Assembly (NCBI GenBank): GCA_002403155.1
Contig: DHHF01000001.1
Span: 124,001 to 188,000 of the forward strand
Direction: 5' to 3'
Length of the DNA: 64,000 bases
DNA from: Sulfurovum sp. UBA4779
Lineage (GTDB): Bacteria; Campylobacterota; Campylobacteria; Campylobacterales; Sulfurovaceae
The notes under the pieces were generated by a model. It was not told where the DNA came from. It ran no database searches and saw only the letters and a program-made list of their open reading frames with translations. The position numbers and the translations under genes are program-made. This document shows, piece by piece, positions 7,621 to 14,406 of this stretch (position 1 is the first letter of the stretch; every line of letters starts with the position of its first letter).

Positions 7621-9472
7621 CCGGGTCCATATCGATCTCTATCTCTCTTCTGTCCACGCTGTGCAGCGCTCTTAGCAAAGCGGTGCGTTTGGGGCTTCTC
7701 AGCAAGATCGCAAACCGGTACTTGCCCGCGATTTTTTCCACGGGCGCTTTGCCGTGCCCTACGATCTCTACCTCTGCAAACGCCTTGAGCTTCGCGACGG
7801 TATCCAGCGTGATCTTGCCGGCCTTGTTTTCGTCTTTGTGGGCGATCAGTATCCGTGCGAGCGAAGCAAAAGGGGGGTAGTGCGCCGCTTTTAAAAAAGC
7901 CAGCTCGTCTTTGATGAACCGCTCATAATCCTCCAGATAGGCTTGGAAAAATTCCGCATCTCCCGTCTGGACGATCACCTCCGCTTTTTTGGCGCGCCCG
8001 CTCCGCCCTGCGATCTGAAAAAAGAGGCTCATCGCCCGCTCTCTGGCGCGATAGTCCGCCAGCCCCAGGATATAGTCCAGCCCCATGATGACACTCAGCG
8101 TGATATCGGCATAGTCATGCCCTTTGCTCAGCATCTGCGTTCCCAAAAGCAGACGGCTCTCTCCTGATTCAAAACGCTTCAGCGCCTGCTCAAGCTTTTT
8201 AGTCGTGGTAATGGCGTCTTTGTCAAACTGCTCGATCGTGATGCCCTCGATCGCGCCCTCGATCACTTCGATCGCCTCGGCCGTGCCCATGCGTTCGCTT
8301 TTGAGCGGATGATGCCCGCAGTAAACACACGTATCGCGTATAGGTTCGGTATAGTTGCAGTAGTGGCATTTGAGATGGCGTTTGCCGCGGTGCAGCGCCA
8401 TGCCGACCGAACAGTACGGACACAAGTGCGTCTTTCCGCACTTTTCGCAGTAGAGGTACTTGAAGTTGCCTCTGGTGGGCAAAAAAAGCAGCGACTGGCT
8501 CTGGGCTTGAAAATGCTTCTTTAGGGCATCAAGGATAGGTGCATGGATGCCTTCACCCGATACAAAACGGTAGGTTTTTTTCGTTTGGATGTAGGGGTGT
8601 TCAAGTTTGATGACATCGTACTTATGGTAGCTGCTGCCGGAGGGGGTTGCCGAAGCGAGCACCACCTTTGCACCCAGCCTCTCTCCCGTCAGCACCGCTG
8701 CGTCCCTCGCATGATAGCGCGGGCGCGTCATCGCTTTGTAGCTGTCGTCATGCTCTTCATCCACGATGATGAGCCCAAGATTTTCAAGCGGCACAAACAG
8801 CGCCGAGCGGGCGCCCGCGACGATGCGCACTTTGCCGCTGTAGATCCCCTCGAGGATGGATTCTTTTTTCTTTTTGGCAAGCTTCGAGTGCCACATCGCG
8901 ACGCTATCGCCGAAATACGCCCTCAGGCGCTTTTCCATCTGCGGTGTGAGCGAGATCTCTGGCATCAAAAAAATCGCCGTTTTGCCCTCACGGAGCATCT
9001 TTGCCATAAGAGAGATAAAAATCTCCGTTTTCCCCGAACCTGTCACCCCAAAAAGCAGCGCTTTGTCTTTTTTCAGAAGTTGGGTGTAAGCTTTTTGTTG
9101 CGATTGGGTTAATGTCGGAACCTTTGCGCTATGCACTATTAACTTCTCACTATTCACTTCTCTTTGATTTATCCTAAAAGGGATAAACAAAGAGACCGCT
9201 TCCCCCAACGAAGAGAAGTAGTACTCGGCGATAAACTTCGCGATCTCCAGCTGCTTGGGGGCATAGAACCTCTCGCTTACAGAAATGATCCGAGCCGTTT
9301 CAAACTCGGGCTTTGGCACGCTGCGGAGGATAACAGCCTCTTTATGCGCCGTGTGCAGCGGCACGGACACGACAGCGCCTGCTTGCAGTTTTTCTTCGCA
9401 ATAGTAGGTCAACGCCGGCGCACTCGAGCGCAACAGCAGCACTTCATAGTAGTATATCGTATCGCTGTTCAA
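7607..9472 (-). CDS. priA: Primosomal replication protein N' (PriA helicase)
   Basis: 621 residues. PriA restarts stalled forks by loading the replisome. Walker A GVTGSGKTEIF is near residue 140, the DEEH box in LIIVDEEHDDSYKA follows, and zinc-binding cysteine pairs appear in CEKCGKTHLCPYC and CHYCNY/CVYCGH. The protein is shorter at the N-terminus than E. coli PriA. The start is a TTG at 9472 whose bases overlap the TGA of a 17-codon ORF, suggesting translational coupling. Residues about 104-114 are encoded by a heptamer array lying in the linker before the helicase domain. Confidence 0.93.
   Translation of the reverse strand: MNSDTIYYYEVLLLRSSAPALTYYCEEKLQAGAVVSVPLHTAHKEAVILRSVPKPEFETARIISVSERFYAPKQLEIAKFIAEYYFSSLGEAVSLFIPFRINQREVNSEKLIVHSAKVPTLTQSQQKAYTQLLKKDKALLFGVTGSGKTEIFISLMAKMLREGKTAIFLMPEISLTPQMEKRLRAYFGDSVAMWHSKLAKKKKESILEGIYSGKVRIVAGARSALFVPLENLGLIIVDEEHDDSYKAMTRPRYHARDAAVLTGERLGAKVVLASATPSGSSYHKYDVIKLEHPYIQTKKTYRFVSGEGIHAPILDALKKHFQAQSQSLLFLPTRGNFKYLYCEKCGKTHLCPYCSVGMALHRGKRHLKCHYCNYTEPIRDTCVYCGHHPLKSERMGTAEAIEVIEGAIEGITIEQFDKDAITTTKKLEQALKRFESGESRLLLGTQMLSKGHDYADITLSVIMGLDYILGLADYRARERAMSLFFQIAGRSGRAKKAEVIVQTGDAEFFQAYLEDYERFIKDELAFLKAAHYPPFASLARILIAHKDENKAGKITLDTVAKLKAFAEVEIVGHGKAPVEKIAGKYRFAILLRSPKRTALLRALHSVDRREIEIDMDPVEFS
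9135..9162. repeat. Heptamer array inside priA
   Basis: Four consecutive heptamers (ACTATTA, ACTTCTC, ACTATTC, ACTTCTC) lie in the priA coding region and are translated as part of a linker of about a dozen residues between the N-terminal domain and the helicase domain. The units match those of cassette A next door. They add no stop codon, so PriA stays open. Confidence 0.7.
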
Positions 9473-9522
9473 AGGCTGAGTTTTCTCTGTATATAATCTT
9501 GTTTTAGTTTTTCTTGCATCAT
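9469..9522 (-). CDS. 17-codon ORF overlapping the neighbouring genes
   Basis: A tiny ORF (M-M-Q-E-K-L-K...) starts with ATG overlapping the TGA of the nucleotidyltransferase gene and ends with a TGA overlapping the TTG start of priA. The two overlaps suggest ribosome hand-over from one gene to the next. It might be a coupling leader peptide, or what remains of a deleted partner of the nucleotidyltransferase, such as a HEPN gene. I cannot tell which. Confidence 0.3.
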   Translation of the reverse strand: MMQEKLKQDYIQRKLSL

Positions 9523-9803
9523 AGCAAAACCGCCTTTTTAAAAATCATTTTATGAAAAGGGTTTGTAAAAGTACCGTCATCCAGCAGTATATCTAACTTT
9601 TGTTCGCCAAAATCCTTAAAAAAAGCCACACGAAGTTTGCGTAAATCTTTTTTTGTAAGATCGGAAGATACCACAAGCAAGTCTATATCCCCTCCTCGTT
9701 TCGCATCATCCGCCCTGCTCCCAAACAGATAAAGCTTCGCTTCTTGCGACAGTGATGCCAGTTTCTCTTTCAAGAGGCGTCTTTCATCTATGGCCAATCT
9801 CAT
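9519..9803 (-). CDS. Small nucleotidyltransferase-domain protein (MNT type)
   Basis: 94 residues, a minimal nucleotidyltransferase domain. The motif LFGSRADDAKRGGDIDLLVV gives GS-x9-DxD, the nucleotide and metal site of the pol-beta superfamily. A third acidic residue is expected in KLDILLDD. Proteins of this kind are usually antitoxins paired with a HEPN toxin, or orphan MNT proteins. No HEPN gene is adjacent; only a 17-codon ORF lies between it and priA. It is probably co-transcribed with priA. Confidence 0.75.
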   Translation of the reverse strand: MRLAIDERRLLKEKLASLSQEAKLYLFGSRADDAKRGGDIDLLVVSSDLTKKDLRKLRVAFFKDFGEQKLDILLDDGTFTNPFHKMIFKKAVLL

Positions 9804-9880
9804 TTCATCTTACCAAACTGCCCGGCTTAGCCTGCACGCTTATGGCCTCTTTTGCCAAACGCGTTTTGCGGCGGCGCACT

Positions 9881-10348
9881 TTACTTTGTCAACTCTCGGC
9901 AGTTTTCATCGGTGCTTGATTTGCACTCGAAGCGGTTGCTGTTCAGTGTAAAGACAGCGCTGCCCGAAGCAGGCATCACAAAGGTATAATCCCCGTCTCC
10001 GGAATCCACCCAGCACTCCCTTGAAGCGGCTGTGGCGCAGGAGCGCGGCGGATACTCCAGCACGGGGTTGCTCGTGTTGCCGTCAAACGCATTGAAGATA
10101 GGCTTGTCATACCCGCTATCACTGCTCAGCGAAGTGATAGCCGTAAAATCCCCTCTGAGGATGCGCTTTTGGCGCTCCGTTGCCACCGCGTTTCTGACCG
10201 AAGATACCGTCGTCATCGCTTTGGTGATGACCGCATCATCCCTCGTCACCGCCAGCTTTGGCACCGCCACCGCGGCAAGTATCCCTATGACGACGATCAC
10301 AAACACCAGTTCGACCATCGTAAATGCGTTTTGCGTTGTATTTTTCAT
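9881..10348 (-). CDS. Type II secretion/type IV pilus-like pseudopilin
   Basis: 155 residues. It has a short positively charged leader and the prepilin peptidase site: F-T-M-V-E-L with the conserved Glu at +5, followed by the hydrophobic helix VFVIVVIGILAAVAVPKLA. The rest is a variable globular domain with four cysteines that could form disulphides (CATAASREC and ECKSSTDENC). It is expected to be processed by PilD and packed into a pseudopilus. A second pseudopilin lies upstream on the same strand, separated by about 220 bp of palindromic sequence. Confidence 0.85.
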   Translation of the reverse strand: MKNTTQNAFTMVELVFVIVVIGILAAVAVPKLAVTRDDAVITKAMTTVSSVRNAVATERQKRILRGDFTAITSLSSDSGYDKPIFNAFDGNTSNPVLEYPPRSCATAASRECWVDSGDGDYTFVMPASGSAVFTLNSNRFECKSSTDENCRELTK

Positions 10349-10431
10349 TGTTTCACTTTGATAGGATTTATTTGATTAGTATAGCACACAACGAAAGAAA
10401 AAAGAAGAAAAATTAAAAAGAAAGAAGAGAC

Positions 10432-10453
10432 CCCCCAAGCAAAAACTTGGGGG
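10432..10453 (-). terminator. Terminator downstream of the upstream pseudopilin
   Basis: Perfect 8-bp stem CCCCCAAG/CTTGGGGG with 6-nt loop. Read on the minus strand it is followed by a T-rich stretch (TCTCTTCTTTCTTTTT), as expected for a factor-independent terminator of the gene at 10571-11059. Confidence 0.7.
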
Positions 10454-10472
10454 TGCTAAGAAATTGTCCCCC

Positions 10473-10547
10473 GCTCCTAAGCTACGGCTTTGGAGCGCAT
10501 ACTTATGTTTTTGTAACTGCCGTATGCATTCCCAACGAGGACGTTGG
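10473..10547. repeat. Two palindromic intergenic repeats
   Basis: A 10-bp stem with one mismatch (GCTCCTAAGC/GCTTTGGAGC, 10473-10496) and a second hairpin CCAACG-AGGA-CGTTGG (10532-10547). The second lies in a CATTCCCAACGAGGACGTTGG context that looks like a dispersed repeat of the kind often scattered in environmental Campylobacterota; this is an impression to be tested by a genome-wide search. They lie between the two pseudopilin genes. Confidence 0.5.
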
Positions 10548-10570
10548 AAACGGGCAAAAAACGAGAAAAC

Positions 10571-11059
10571 TTAGCGTTGAACTTTTACACCGCCAAGACT
10601 ATGAGATGTAGCAGTCATCCCCGTTATCGCAGGATCACTAATGACTCCATCACATATAGGACTTTTTCCAGTTGCTGCTGCTGTTATTGTTACTGTAGAT
10701 CCATTTGCATCAGTCGTAAATGTAAGACATGGATTACCGCCTGTTACCGATTCATCACATAGCAAAAATGCACTACCCGCAGCCGAAGCGTTTGAGTCTG
10801 CACCACATGCACTCTCAAAAGGAACATCTGTTACCTCTGTAATTTTTGTAGCTGCATTGACCCATTTAGCATTTCCCTGCGAGGTATAAAATGCAGTCAT
10901 ATCTCCCAATCCTGTCCTAGCATTTGCGATAATATTTGATACTCTAGCATCATCTCTCGTTGCTGCCAATTTAGGTATCGCTACCGCTGCCAATATCCCA
11001 ATAATTACGATAACAAAGATCAATTCGATCATTGTAAATCCGCGTCTCATGTTGTTCAT
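10571..11059 (-). CDS. Type II secretion/type IV pilus-like pseudopilin
   Basis: 162 residues, with leader MNNMRRG and prepilin cleavage site before F-T-M-I-E-L-I, then the hydrophobic helix FVIVIIGILAAVAIPKLAATR. The C-terminal domain is Ser/Thr/Ala-rich with cysteines in ESACG, LLCDES, NPCLTF and PICDG, probably two disulphides. It shares the first 35 residues closely with the pseudopilin at 9881-10348 but not the remainder, the usual pattern for paralogous pseudopilins. No secretion ATPase or secretin gene is in the window. Confidence 0.85.
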   Translation of the reverse strand: MNNMRRGFTMIELIFVIVIIGILAAVAIPKLAATRDDARVSNIIANARTGLGDMTAFYTSQGNAKWVNAATKITEVTDVPFESACGADSNASAAGSAFLLCDESVTGGNPCLTFTTDANGSTVTITAAATGKSPICDGVISDPAITGMTATSHSLGGVKVQR

Positions 11060-11143
11060 GATTAACTCCTCTAAATATTTAGATCCGGTTCTTCACCGGT
11101 CGATTAAAAGTATAGGCTTATCTGCCTTAAGAAAAAATAAAGA

Positions 11144-11365
11144 CTAAAGGCCCTCAAGCGTCTCGATGAGCAGTTCAATCTCCTCTTCGTAGCTGGTTGC
11201 CTGTTTTGCCAGCCTCAGATAGGCTTTGAGCAGCTTATCGGGTGCATTGTCTTTGTGCAGTTCCACCCCTGCTTCTTTAAGGTCCCTGTTGATAAAATCC
11301 GCGAAGTCATCCTCCAGCCTGATCTCGTACCGCTTCCCCGAAATGGTCAATCCCACATTTTTCAT
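11144..11365 (-). CDS. Small conserved protein, possibly ZapA-like
   Basis: 73 residues: a short beta-hairpin (VGLTISGKRYEIRL), then two acidic helices ending in YEEEIELLIETLE. The order, with the upstream 72-residue coiled-coil protein, is reminiscent of a ZapA/ZapB-like cell-division pair, but I have no firm homology; treat it as hypothetical. Its ribosome site AAAGGA lies in the loop and 3' arm of a perfect 7-bp palindrome at 11367-11385 (AAAAATC/GATTTTT), which borders a heptamer array. Confidence 0.6.
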   Translation of the reverse strand: MKNVGLTISGKRYEIRLEDDFADFINRDLKEAGVELHKDNAPDKLLKAYLRLAKQATSYEEEIELLIETLEGL

Positions 11366-11366
11366 T

Positions 11367-11385
11367 AAAAATCCTTTAGATTTTT
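11367..11385 (-). promoter_or_regulatory. Palindrome presenting the Shine-Dalgarno of the 73-residue gene
   Basis: AAAAATC and GATTTTT are perfectly complementary around a 5-nt loop; AAAGGA spans the loop and the 3' arm on the minus strand, one base before the ATG-proximal region. A heptamer array follows directly on its 5' side. Confidence 0.5.
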
Positions 11386-11467
11386 AAAATTAAAAAGTAT
11401 AAATTAAAAATTAAAAATATAGTAGAACCAATACCTTTTAATTTTTACCTTTTTAATTTTTAATTTA
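11386..11467. repeat. Heptamer-array element without ORF
   Basis: ATTAAAA-type heptamers at 11386-11419 face inverted TTTTAAT units at 11431-11467, separated by about a dozen bases that include ATACC immediately before the second array. The pair could form one long imperfect stem. On the far side lies a palindrome CTTTAC-GAAA-GTAAAG (11473-11488) that spans the stop codon of the coiled-coil gene. Confidence 0.65.
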
Positions 11468-11474
11468 AGGGTCT

Positions 11475-11693
11475 TTACGAAAGTAAAGTCTCCACCTGGG
11501 CGATGATCTTCTCGATCTCGGCGTCTTTCTCTTCGAGTTCGCGCTTGAGGCTTTCGATCGCTGCGGCTTGTTCGCTTTGTGAACCGCTCAAGTCTTCCAG
11601 CCGGCTTTTAAGCTGCGCATTCTCCTCTTTGAGCGCCTCGTGGTCTCTTTTCCATTGTGTTATCTTCTCTTGCAATCTATGTAATGCAGACAT
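11475..11693 (-). CDS. Small coiled-coil protein
   Basis: 72 residues, almost entirely heptad-repeat coiled coil (LEEKDAEIEKIIAQVETLL near the end). ATG at 11693 is chosen because GGAG lies 7-8 nt upstream; the longer frame to 11762 only reads through a heptamer array. It could be ZapB-like, and lies upstream of a possibly ZapA-like gene, but coiled coils are poor evidence of homology. The ribosome site is the loop of a palindrome AAAAAAC-GGA-GTTTTTT (11695-11711). Confidence 0.6.
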   Translation of the reverse strand: MSALHRLQEKITQWKRDHEALKEENAQLKSRLEDLSGSQSEQAAAIESLKRELEEKDAEIEKIIAQVETLLS

Positions 11694-11694
11694 A

Positions 11695-11711
11695 AAAAAA
11701 CTCCGTTTTTT
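11695..11711 (-). promoter_or_regulatory. Palindrome presenting the Shine-Dalgarno of the coiled-coil gene
   Basis: On the minus strand AAAAAACGGAGTTTTTT: 7-bp perfect stem, 3-nt loop, GGAG at the loop. Almost the same palindrome (AAAAACGGAGTTTTT) precedes ppk and a shortened one precedes murD, and all three follow a heptamer array. Confidence 0.55.
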
Positions 11712-11712
11712 G

Positions 11713-11746
11713 AAATTAAAAATTAAAAAGTAGAAATTAAAATTGA
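11713..11746. repeat. Heptamer array upstream of the coiled-coil gene
   Basis: ATTAAAA-type units with two variants (AGTAGAA and similar). It shares a divergent promoter region with cassette B, whose own array begins at 11790 in the same orientation. The 43 bp between contain a TATAAT box at 11776. Confidence 0.6.
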
Positions 11747-11775
11747 CACTTCCGTACTTCATTTAATCTTTTTGT

Positions 11776-11781
11776 TATAAT
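11776..11781 (+). promoter_or_regulatory. -10 box upstream of cassette B and uvrB
   Basis: TATAAT preceded by TTTTTGT, typical of Campylobacterota housekeeping promoters that use an extended -10 with no clear -35. It could drive the four-helix-bundle ORF and uvrB together. Confidence 0.45.
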
Positions 11782-11789
11782 AGCCAAAG

Positions 11790-12242
11790 AATTAAAAATT
11801 AAAAATTAAAAATTAAAATTAGAGAGGCCTAAAGTGCAAAATAACAATATATTGCATGCCAAAAGTTACGCCTTTGCTGTTAGAACGGTCAATTTATCAC
11901 GTTATCTCAATAGCGAACAAAAAGAATACATACTAAGCAGGCAGATTTTACGATCAGGCACTTCTATAGGTGCGCTTATCAGTGAATCTGAATTTGCACA
12001 ATCGACTGCCGACTTTATCCATAAGCTCACCATCAGCCTTAAAGAAGCAAACGAAACAAAATATTGGATAAACTTGCTTTATGATACGAAAACAATTACA
12101 GAAAATATGTATGAGAGCCTTATGTATGATATACAAGAGATTATACGTTTGCTTGTATCGATTATCAAAAAACTAAAAAACAAAAGCATTACACCGTAAT
12201 GCATACCAAAATTTTTAACTTTTAATTGTTAATTGTTAATTA
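11790..12242 (+). mobile_element. Heptamer-bounded four-helix-bundle cassette B
   Basis: The left array (11790-11820) is ATTAAAA units; the right array (12210-12242) is their inverse with AATTGTT units. The ORF stop codon is inside a perfect hairpin GCATTAC-ACC-GTAATGC (12186-12202), followed directly by ATACCAAAA and the right array, the same order as cassette A. The uvrB ribosome site and GTG start lie straight after the right array. Transfer is inferred from the shared layout. Confidence 0.5.
11834..12199 (+). CDS. Four-helix-bundle protein (23S rRNA intervening-sequence/Avd-like family), copy B
   Basis: 121 residues, helical, with the family core ILRSGTSIGALISESEFAQS followed by DFIHKLTISLKEANETKYW. 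The start is GTG at 11834 with AGAGAGG 7 nt upstream, that site being in the loop of a weak palindrome TTAG/CTAA. The protein is clearly related to copies A and D but differs at many positions, so the copies are not a recent duplication. No rRNA gene is near. It lies upstream of uvrB and may share its transcript. Confidence 0.85.
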   Translation: MQNNNILHAKSYAFAVRTVNLSRYLNSEQKEYILSRQILRSGTSIGALISESEFAQSTADFIHKLTISLKEANETKYWINLLYDTKTITENMYESLMYDIQEIIRLLVSIIKKLKNKSITP

Positions 12243-12254
12243 CAAAGGAAATCC

Positions 12255-14228
12255 GTGCCAAATTTCAAAGTTTCAAGTCCTTATCAGCCTGCCGGAGACC
12301 AGCCCGAAGCGATCGAACAGCTCAGCCGCTCCATCCTTGAGGGCAACCAGTACCAAACGCTTGTGGGAGTCACGGGGTCGGGGAAAACCTATACCATGGC
12401 AAAAGTGATAGAAAAAACCGGCAAACCCACCCTGATCATGACGCACAACAAAACGCTTGCGGCGCAGCTGTACAGTGAGTTTAAAAGTTTTTTTCCCAAC
12501 AGCCACGTCGAGTACTTCATCAGCTACTACGACTACTACCAGCCCGAAGCCTATCTGCCGCGCCAGGATCTGTTCATCGAAAAAGACAGCTCCATCAACG
12601 AAGAGCTGGAGCGTTTGCGCCTGAGCACCACAGCCTCTTTGCTTTCGCACGACGATGTGATCGTGGTCGCTTCGGTTTCTGCCAATTACGGTTTGGGTTC
12701 GCCCGAGGATTACCGCTCTATCGTGCAAAAACTCTGCATCGGCGATGAGTACAACCAAAAAGCGCTGCTGCTTCGGCTGGTGGACATGGGGTACAAGCGC
12801 AACGATGATTTTTTCGACCGGGGGGATTTTAGGGTCATGGGAGAGGCTATAGACATCTATCCCGCCTATGCCGAGGAGTTTGCGGTGCGCGTAGAGTTTT
12901 TCGGGGATGAAGTGGAAGCCCTCTATACCTTCAACTCGCTCACCGGCGAAAAAGAAGAAGCCAAAAAAGAGATCACCATCTACGCCGCCAATCAGTTTAT
13001 CGTAGGAAAAGAAAAGCTCGCCCAGGCGATCAAAAGCATCGAAGAGGAGCTTGCGGAGCGTTTGGCATACTACCAAAGAGAAGACCGCATGGTCGAATAC
13101 CAAAGGCTCAAACAGCGCACCGAGTTTGACCTGGAGATGCTCGAAGCCACCGGCATGTGCAAAGGGATAGAGAACTACTCCAGGCATCTTACGGGCAAAA
13201 AACCCGACGAAACGCCCTACACGATGATGGATTATTTTGAAATGATGCATGAAGATTATCTTGTCATTGTTGACGAATCGCATGTGTCGCTGCCGCAGTT
13301 TCGCGGCATGTACGCAGGCGACCGCAGCCGCAAAGAGGTTTTGGTCGATCACGGCTTCAGGCTGCCCTCCGCGCTGGACAACCGGCCGCTGATGTTTAAC
13401 GAGTATATCCACAAAGCACCCCATTTTCTTTTTGTTTCGGCGACACCTTCATCGCTTGAGCTGGAACTCTCTTCTACCGTGGCACAACAGGTAGTGCGTC
13501 CCACGGGGCTGCTTGATCCGCCTATCGAAGTGGTGGACAGCACCTATCAGGTCGAACATCTCTACGACAGAATGAAGCCCGTCATTGCCCGCGGCGAACG
13601 TGTGCTTATCACCGTACTGACCAAAAAAATGGCCGAAGAGCTTACCGCGTACTACAACGATCTTGGGCTTAAAGCCCGCTATATGCACTCCGAGATGGAC
13701 GCGATCGAACGCAACCAGACGATACGTTCTTTGCGCTTAGGAGAGTTTGATATCCTCATAGGGATCAACCTGCTCAGAGAGGGGCTTGACCTTCCCGAAG
13801 TCAGCCTTATCGCGATACTCGATGCGGACAAAGAAGGGTTTTTACGCTCGGAAACCTCCCTCATACAAACCGCAGGAAGAGCAGCAAGAAATGTCAACGG
13901 ACAAGTGTTGATGTACGCCAAAAAAATAACCAAATCCATGCAAACCGCTATCGATGTCACCCAACAAAGGCGGCAAACACAGATCGCCTATAACATACAG
14001 CACAGCATCACTCCCCAAACAACGCTCAGGACGCTTGATACTGATCTGAAGGTGGAAGATGCCGGCGAACTTTACAGCAAACAAAGCAAACTGGACAAAA
14101 TGCCCAAAGCCGAACGGCAAAAACTAATGCAGGAACTCAAAGCAAAAATGCTTGCCGCAGCGAAAAATCTGGAGTTTGAAGAGGCCGCAAGGCTGCGCGA
14201 CGAGATCGCCAAGATCAAAAAGCTTTAG
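12255..14228 (+). CDS. uvrB: Excinuclease ABC subunit UvrB
   Basis: 657 residues, standard length. UvrB holds the damaged strand in nucleotide excision repair with UvrA and UvrC. Walker A is VTGSGKTYTMA near residues 36-46; the beta-hairpin YYDYYQPEAY follows; helicase motifs include VDESHVSLPQ and the GRAARN block late in the protein. The C-terminal UVR domain (EFEEAARLRDEI) ends at the last residues. GTG start at 12255 with AAAGGA 6 nt upstream. The stop codon is in the loop of a terminator-like stem at 14217-14235. Confidence 0.97.
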   Translation: MPNFKVSSPYQPAGDQPEAIEQLSRSILEGNQYQTLVGVTGSGKTYTMAKVIEKTGKPTLIMTHNKTLAAQLYSEFKSFFPNSHVEYFISYYDYYQPEAYLPRQDLFIEKDSSINEELERLRLSTTASLLSHDDVIVVASVSANYGLGSPEDYRSIVQKLCIGDEYNQKALLLRLVDMGYKRNDDFFDRGDFRVMGEAIDIYPAYAEEFAVRVEFFGDEVEALYTFNSLTGEKEEAKKEITIYAANQFIVGKEKLAQAIKSIEEELAERLAYYQREDRMVEYQRLKQRTEFDLEMLEATGMCKGIENYSRHLTGKKPDETPYTMMDYFEMMHEDYLVIVDESHVSLPQFRGMYAGDRSRKEVLVDHGFRLPSALDNRPLMFNEYIHKAPHFLFVSATPSSLELELSSTVAQQVVRPTGLLDPPIEVVDSTYQVEHLYDRMKPVIARGERVLITVLTKKMAEELTAYYNDLGLKARYMHSEMDAIERNQTIRSLRLGEFDILIGINLLREGLDLPEVSLIAILDADKEGFLRSETSLIQTAGRAARNVNGQVLMYAKKITKSMQTAIDVTQQRRQTQIAYNIQHSITPQTTLRTLDTDLKVEDAGELYSKQSKLDKMPKAERQKLMQELKAKMLAAAKNLEFEEAARLRDEIAKIKKL

Positions 14229-14235
14229 GCTTTTT
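14217..14235 (+). terminator. Stem around the uvrB stop codon
   Basis: AAAAAGC and GCTTTTT form a perfect 7-bp stem; the TAG stop is within the 5-nt loop. The T-rich 3' arm makes it a plausible terminator. A heptamer array starts a few bases downstream. Confidence 0.55.
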
Positions 14236-14239
14236 AACA

Positions 14240-14390
14240 AGTAAAAATTAAAAATTAAAAATTAAAATGAATGTTTTTGCTATAATAAATATCATAAAGG
14301 AAAATTTTTAATTGTTACTTTTTAATTTATAAGTGGCGCCGCTGCACCACCTGCCAAAATTTTTAATTTTTACCTTTTAATTCTTAATTC
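14240..14390. repeat. Heptamer-array element without ORF (uvrB/ppk gap)
   Basis: One ATTAAAA array (14240-14269) is faced by two inverted arrays (14301-14331 and 14356-14390). A TATAAT box at 14281-14286 lies between the first two. A GC-rich hairpin-like stretch (GTGG/CCAC arms, 14333-14350) precedes CTGCCAAAA and the last array, matching the hairpin-ATACC-array order elsewhere. No ORF is present. It contains the probable ppk promoter. Confidence 0.65.
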
Positions 14391-14391
14391 A

Positions 14392-14406
14392 AAAAACGGA
14401 GTTTTT
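14392..14406 (+). promoter_or_regulatory. Palindrome presenting the ppk Shine-Dalgarno
   Basis: AAAAACGGAGTTTTT, 6-bp perfect stem with loop GGA, directly before the ATG at 14407. The spacing puts GGAG 6 nt from the start. It follows a heptamer array. Confidence 0.6.

Noticed and set aside
11834..12199. Intervening sequence inside a 23S rRNA gene
   Set aside because: No rRNA sequence flanks any of the four copies; they lie between protein genes.
12273..13424. Long antisense frame of 383 codons opposite uvrB
   Set aside because: It lies wholly inside uvrB on the other strand, shows no recognisable domain and is explained by codon use of uvrB.
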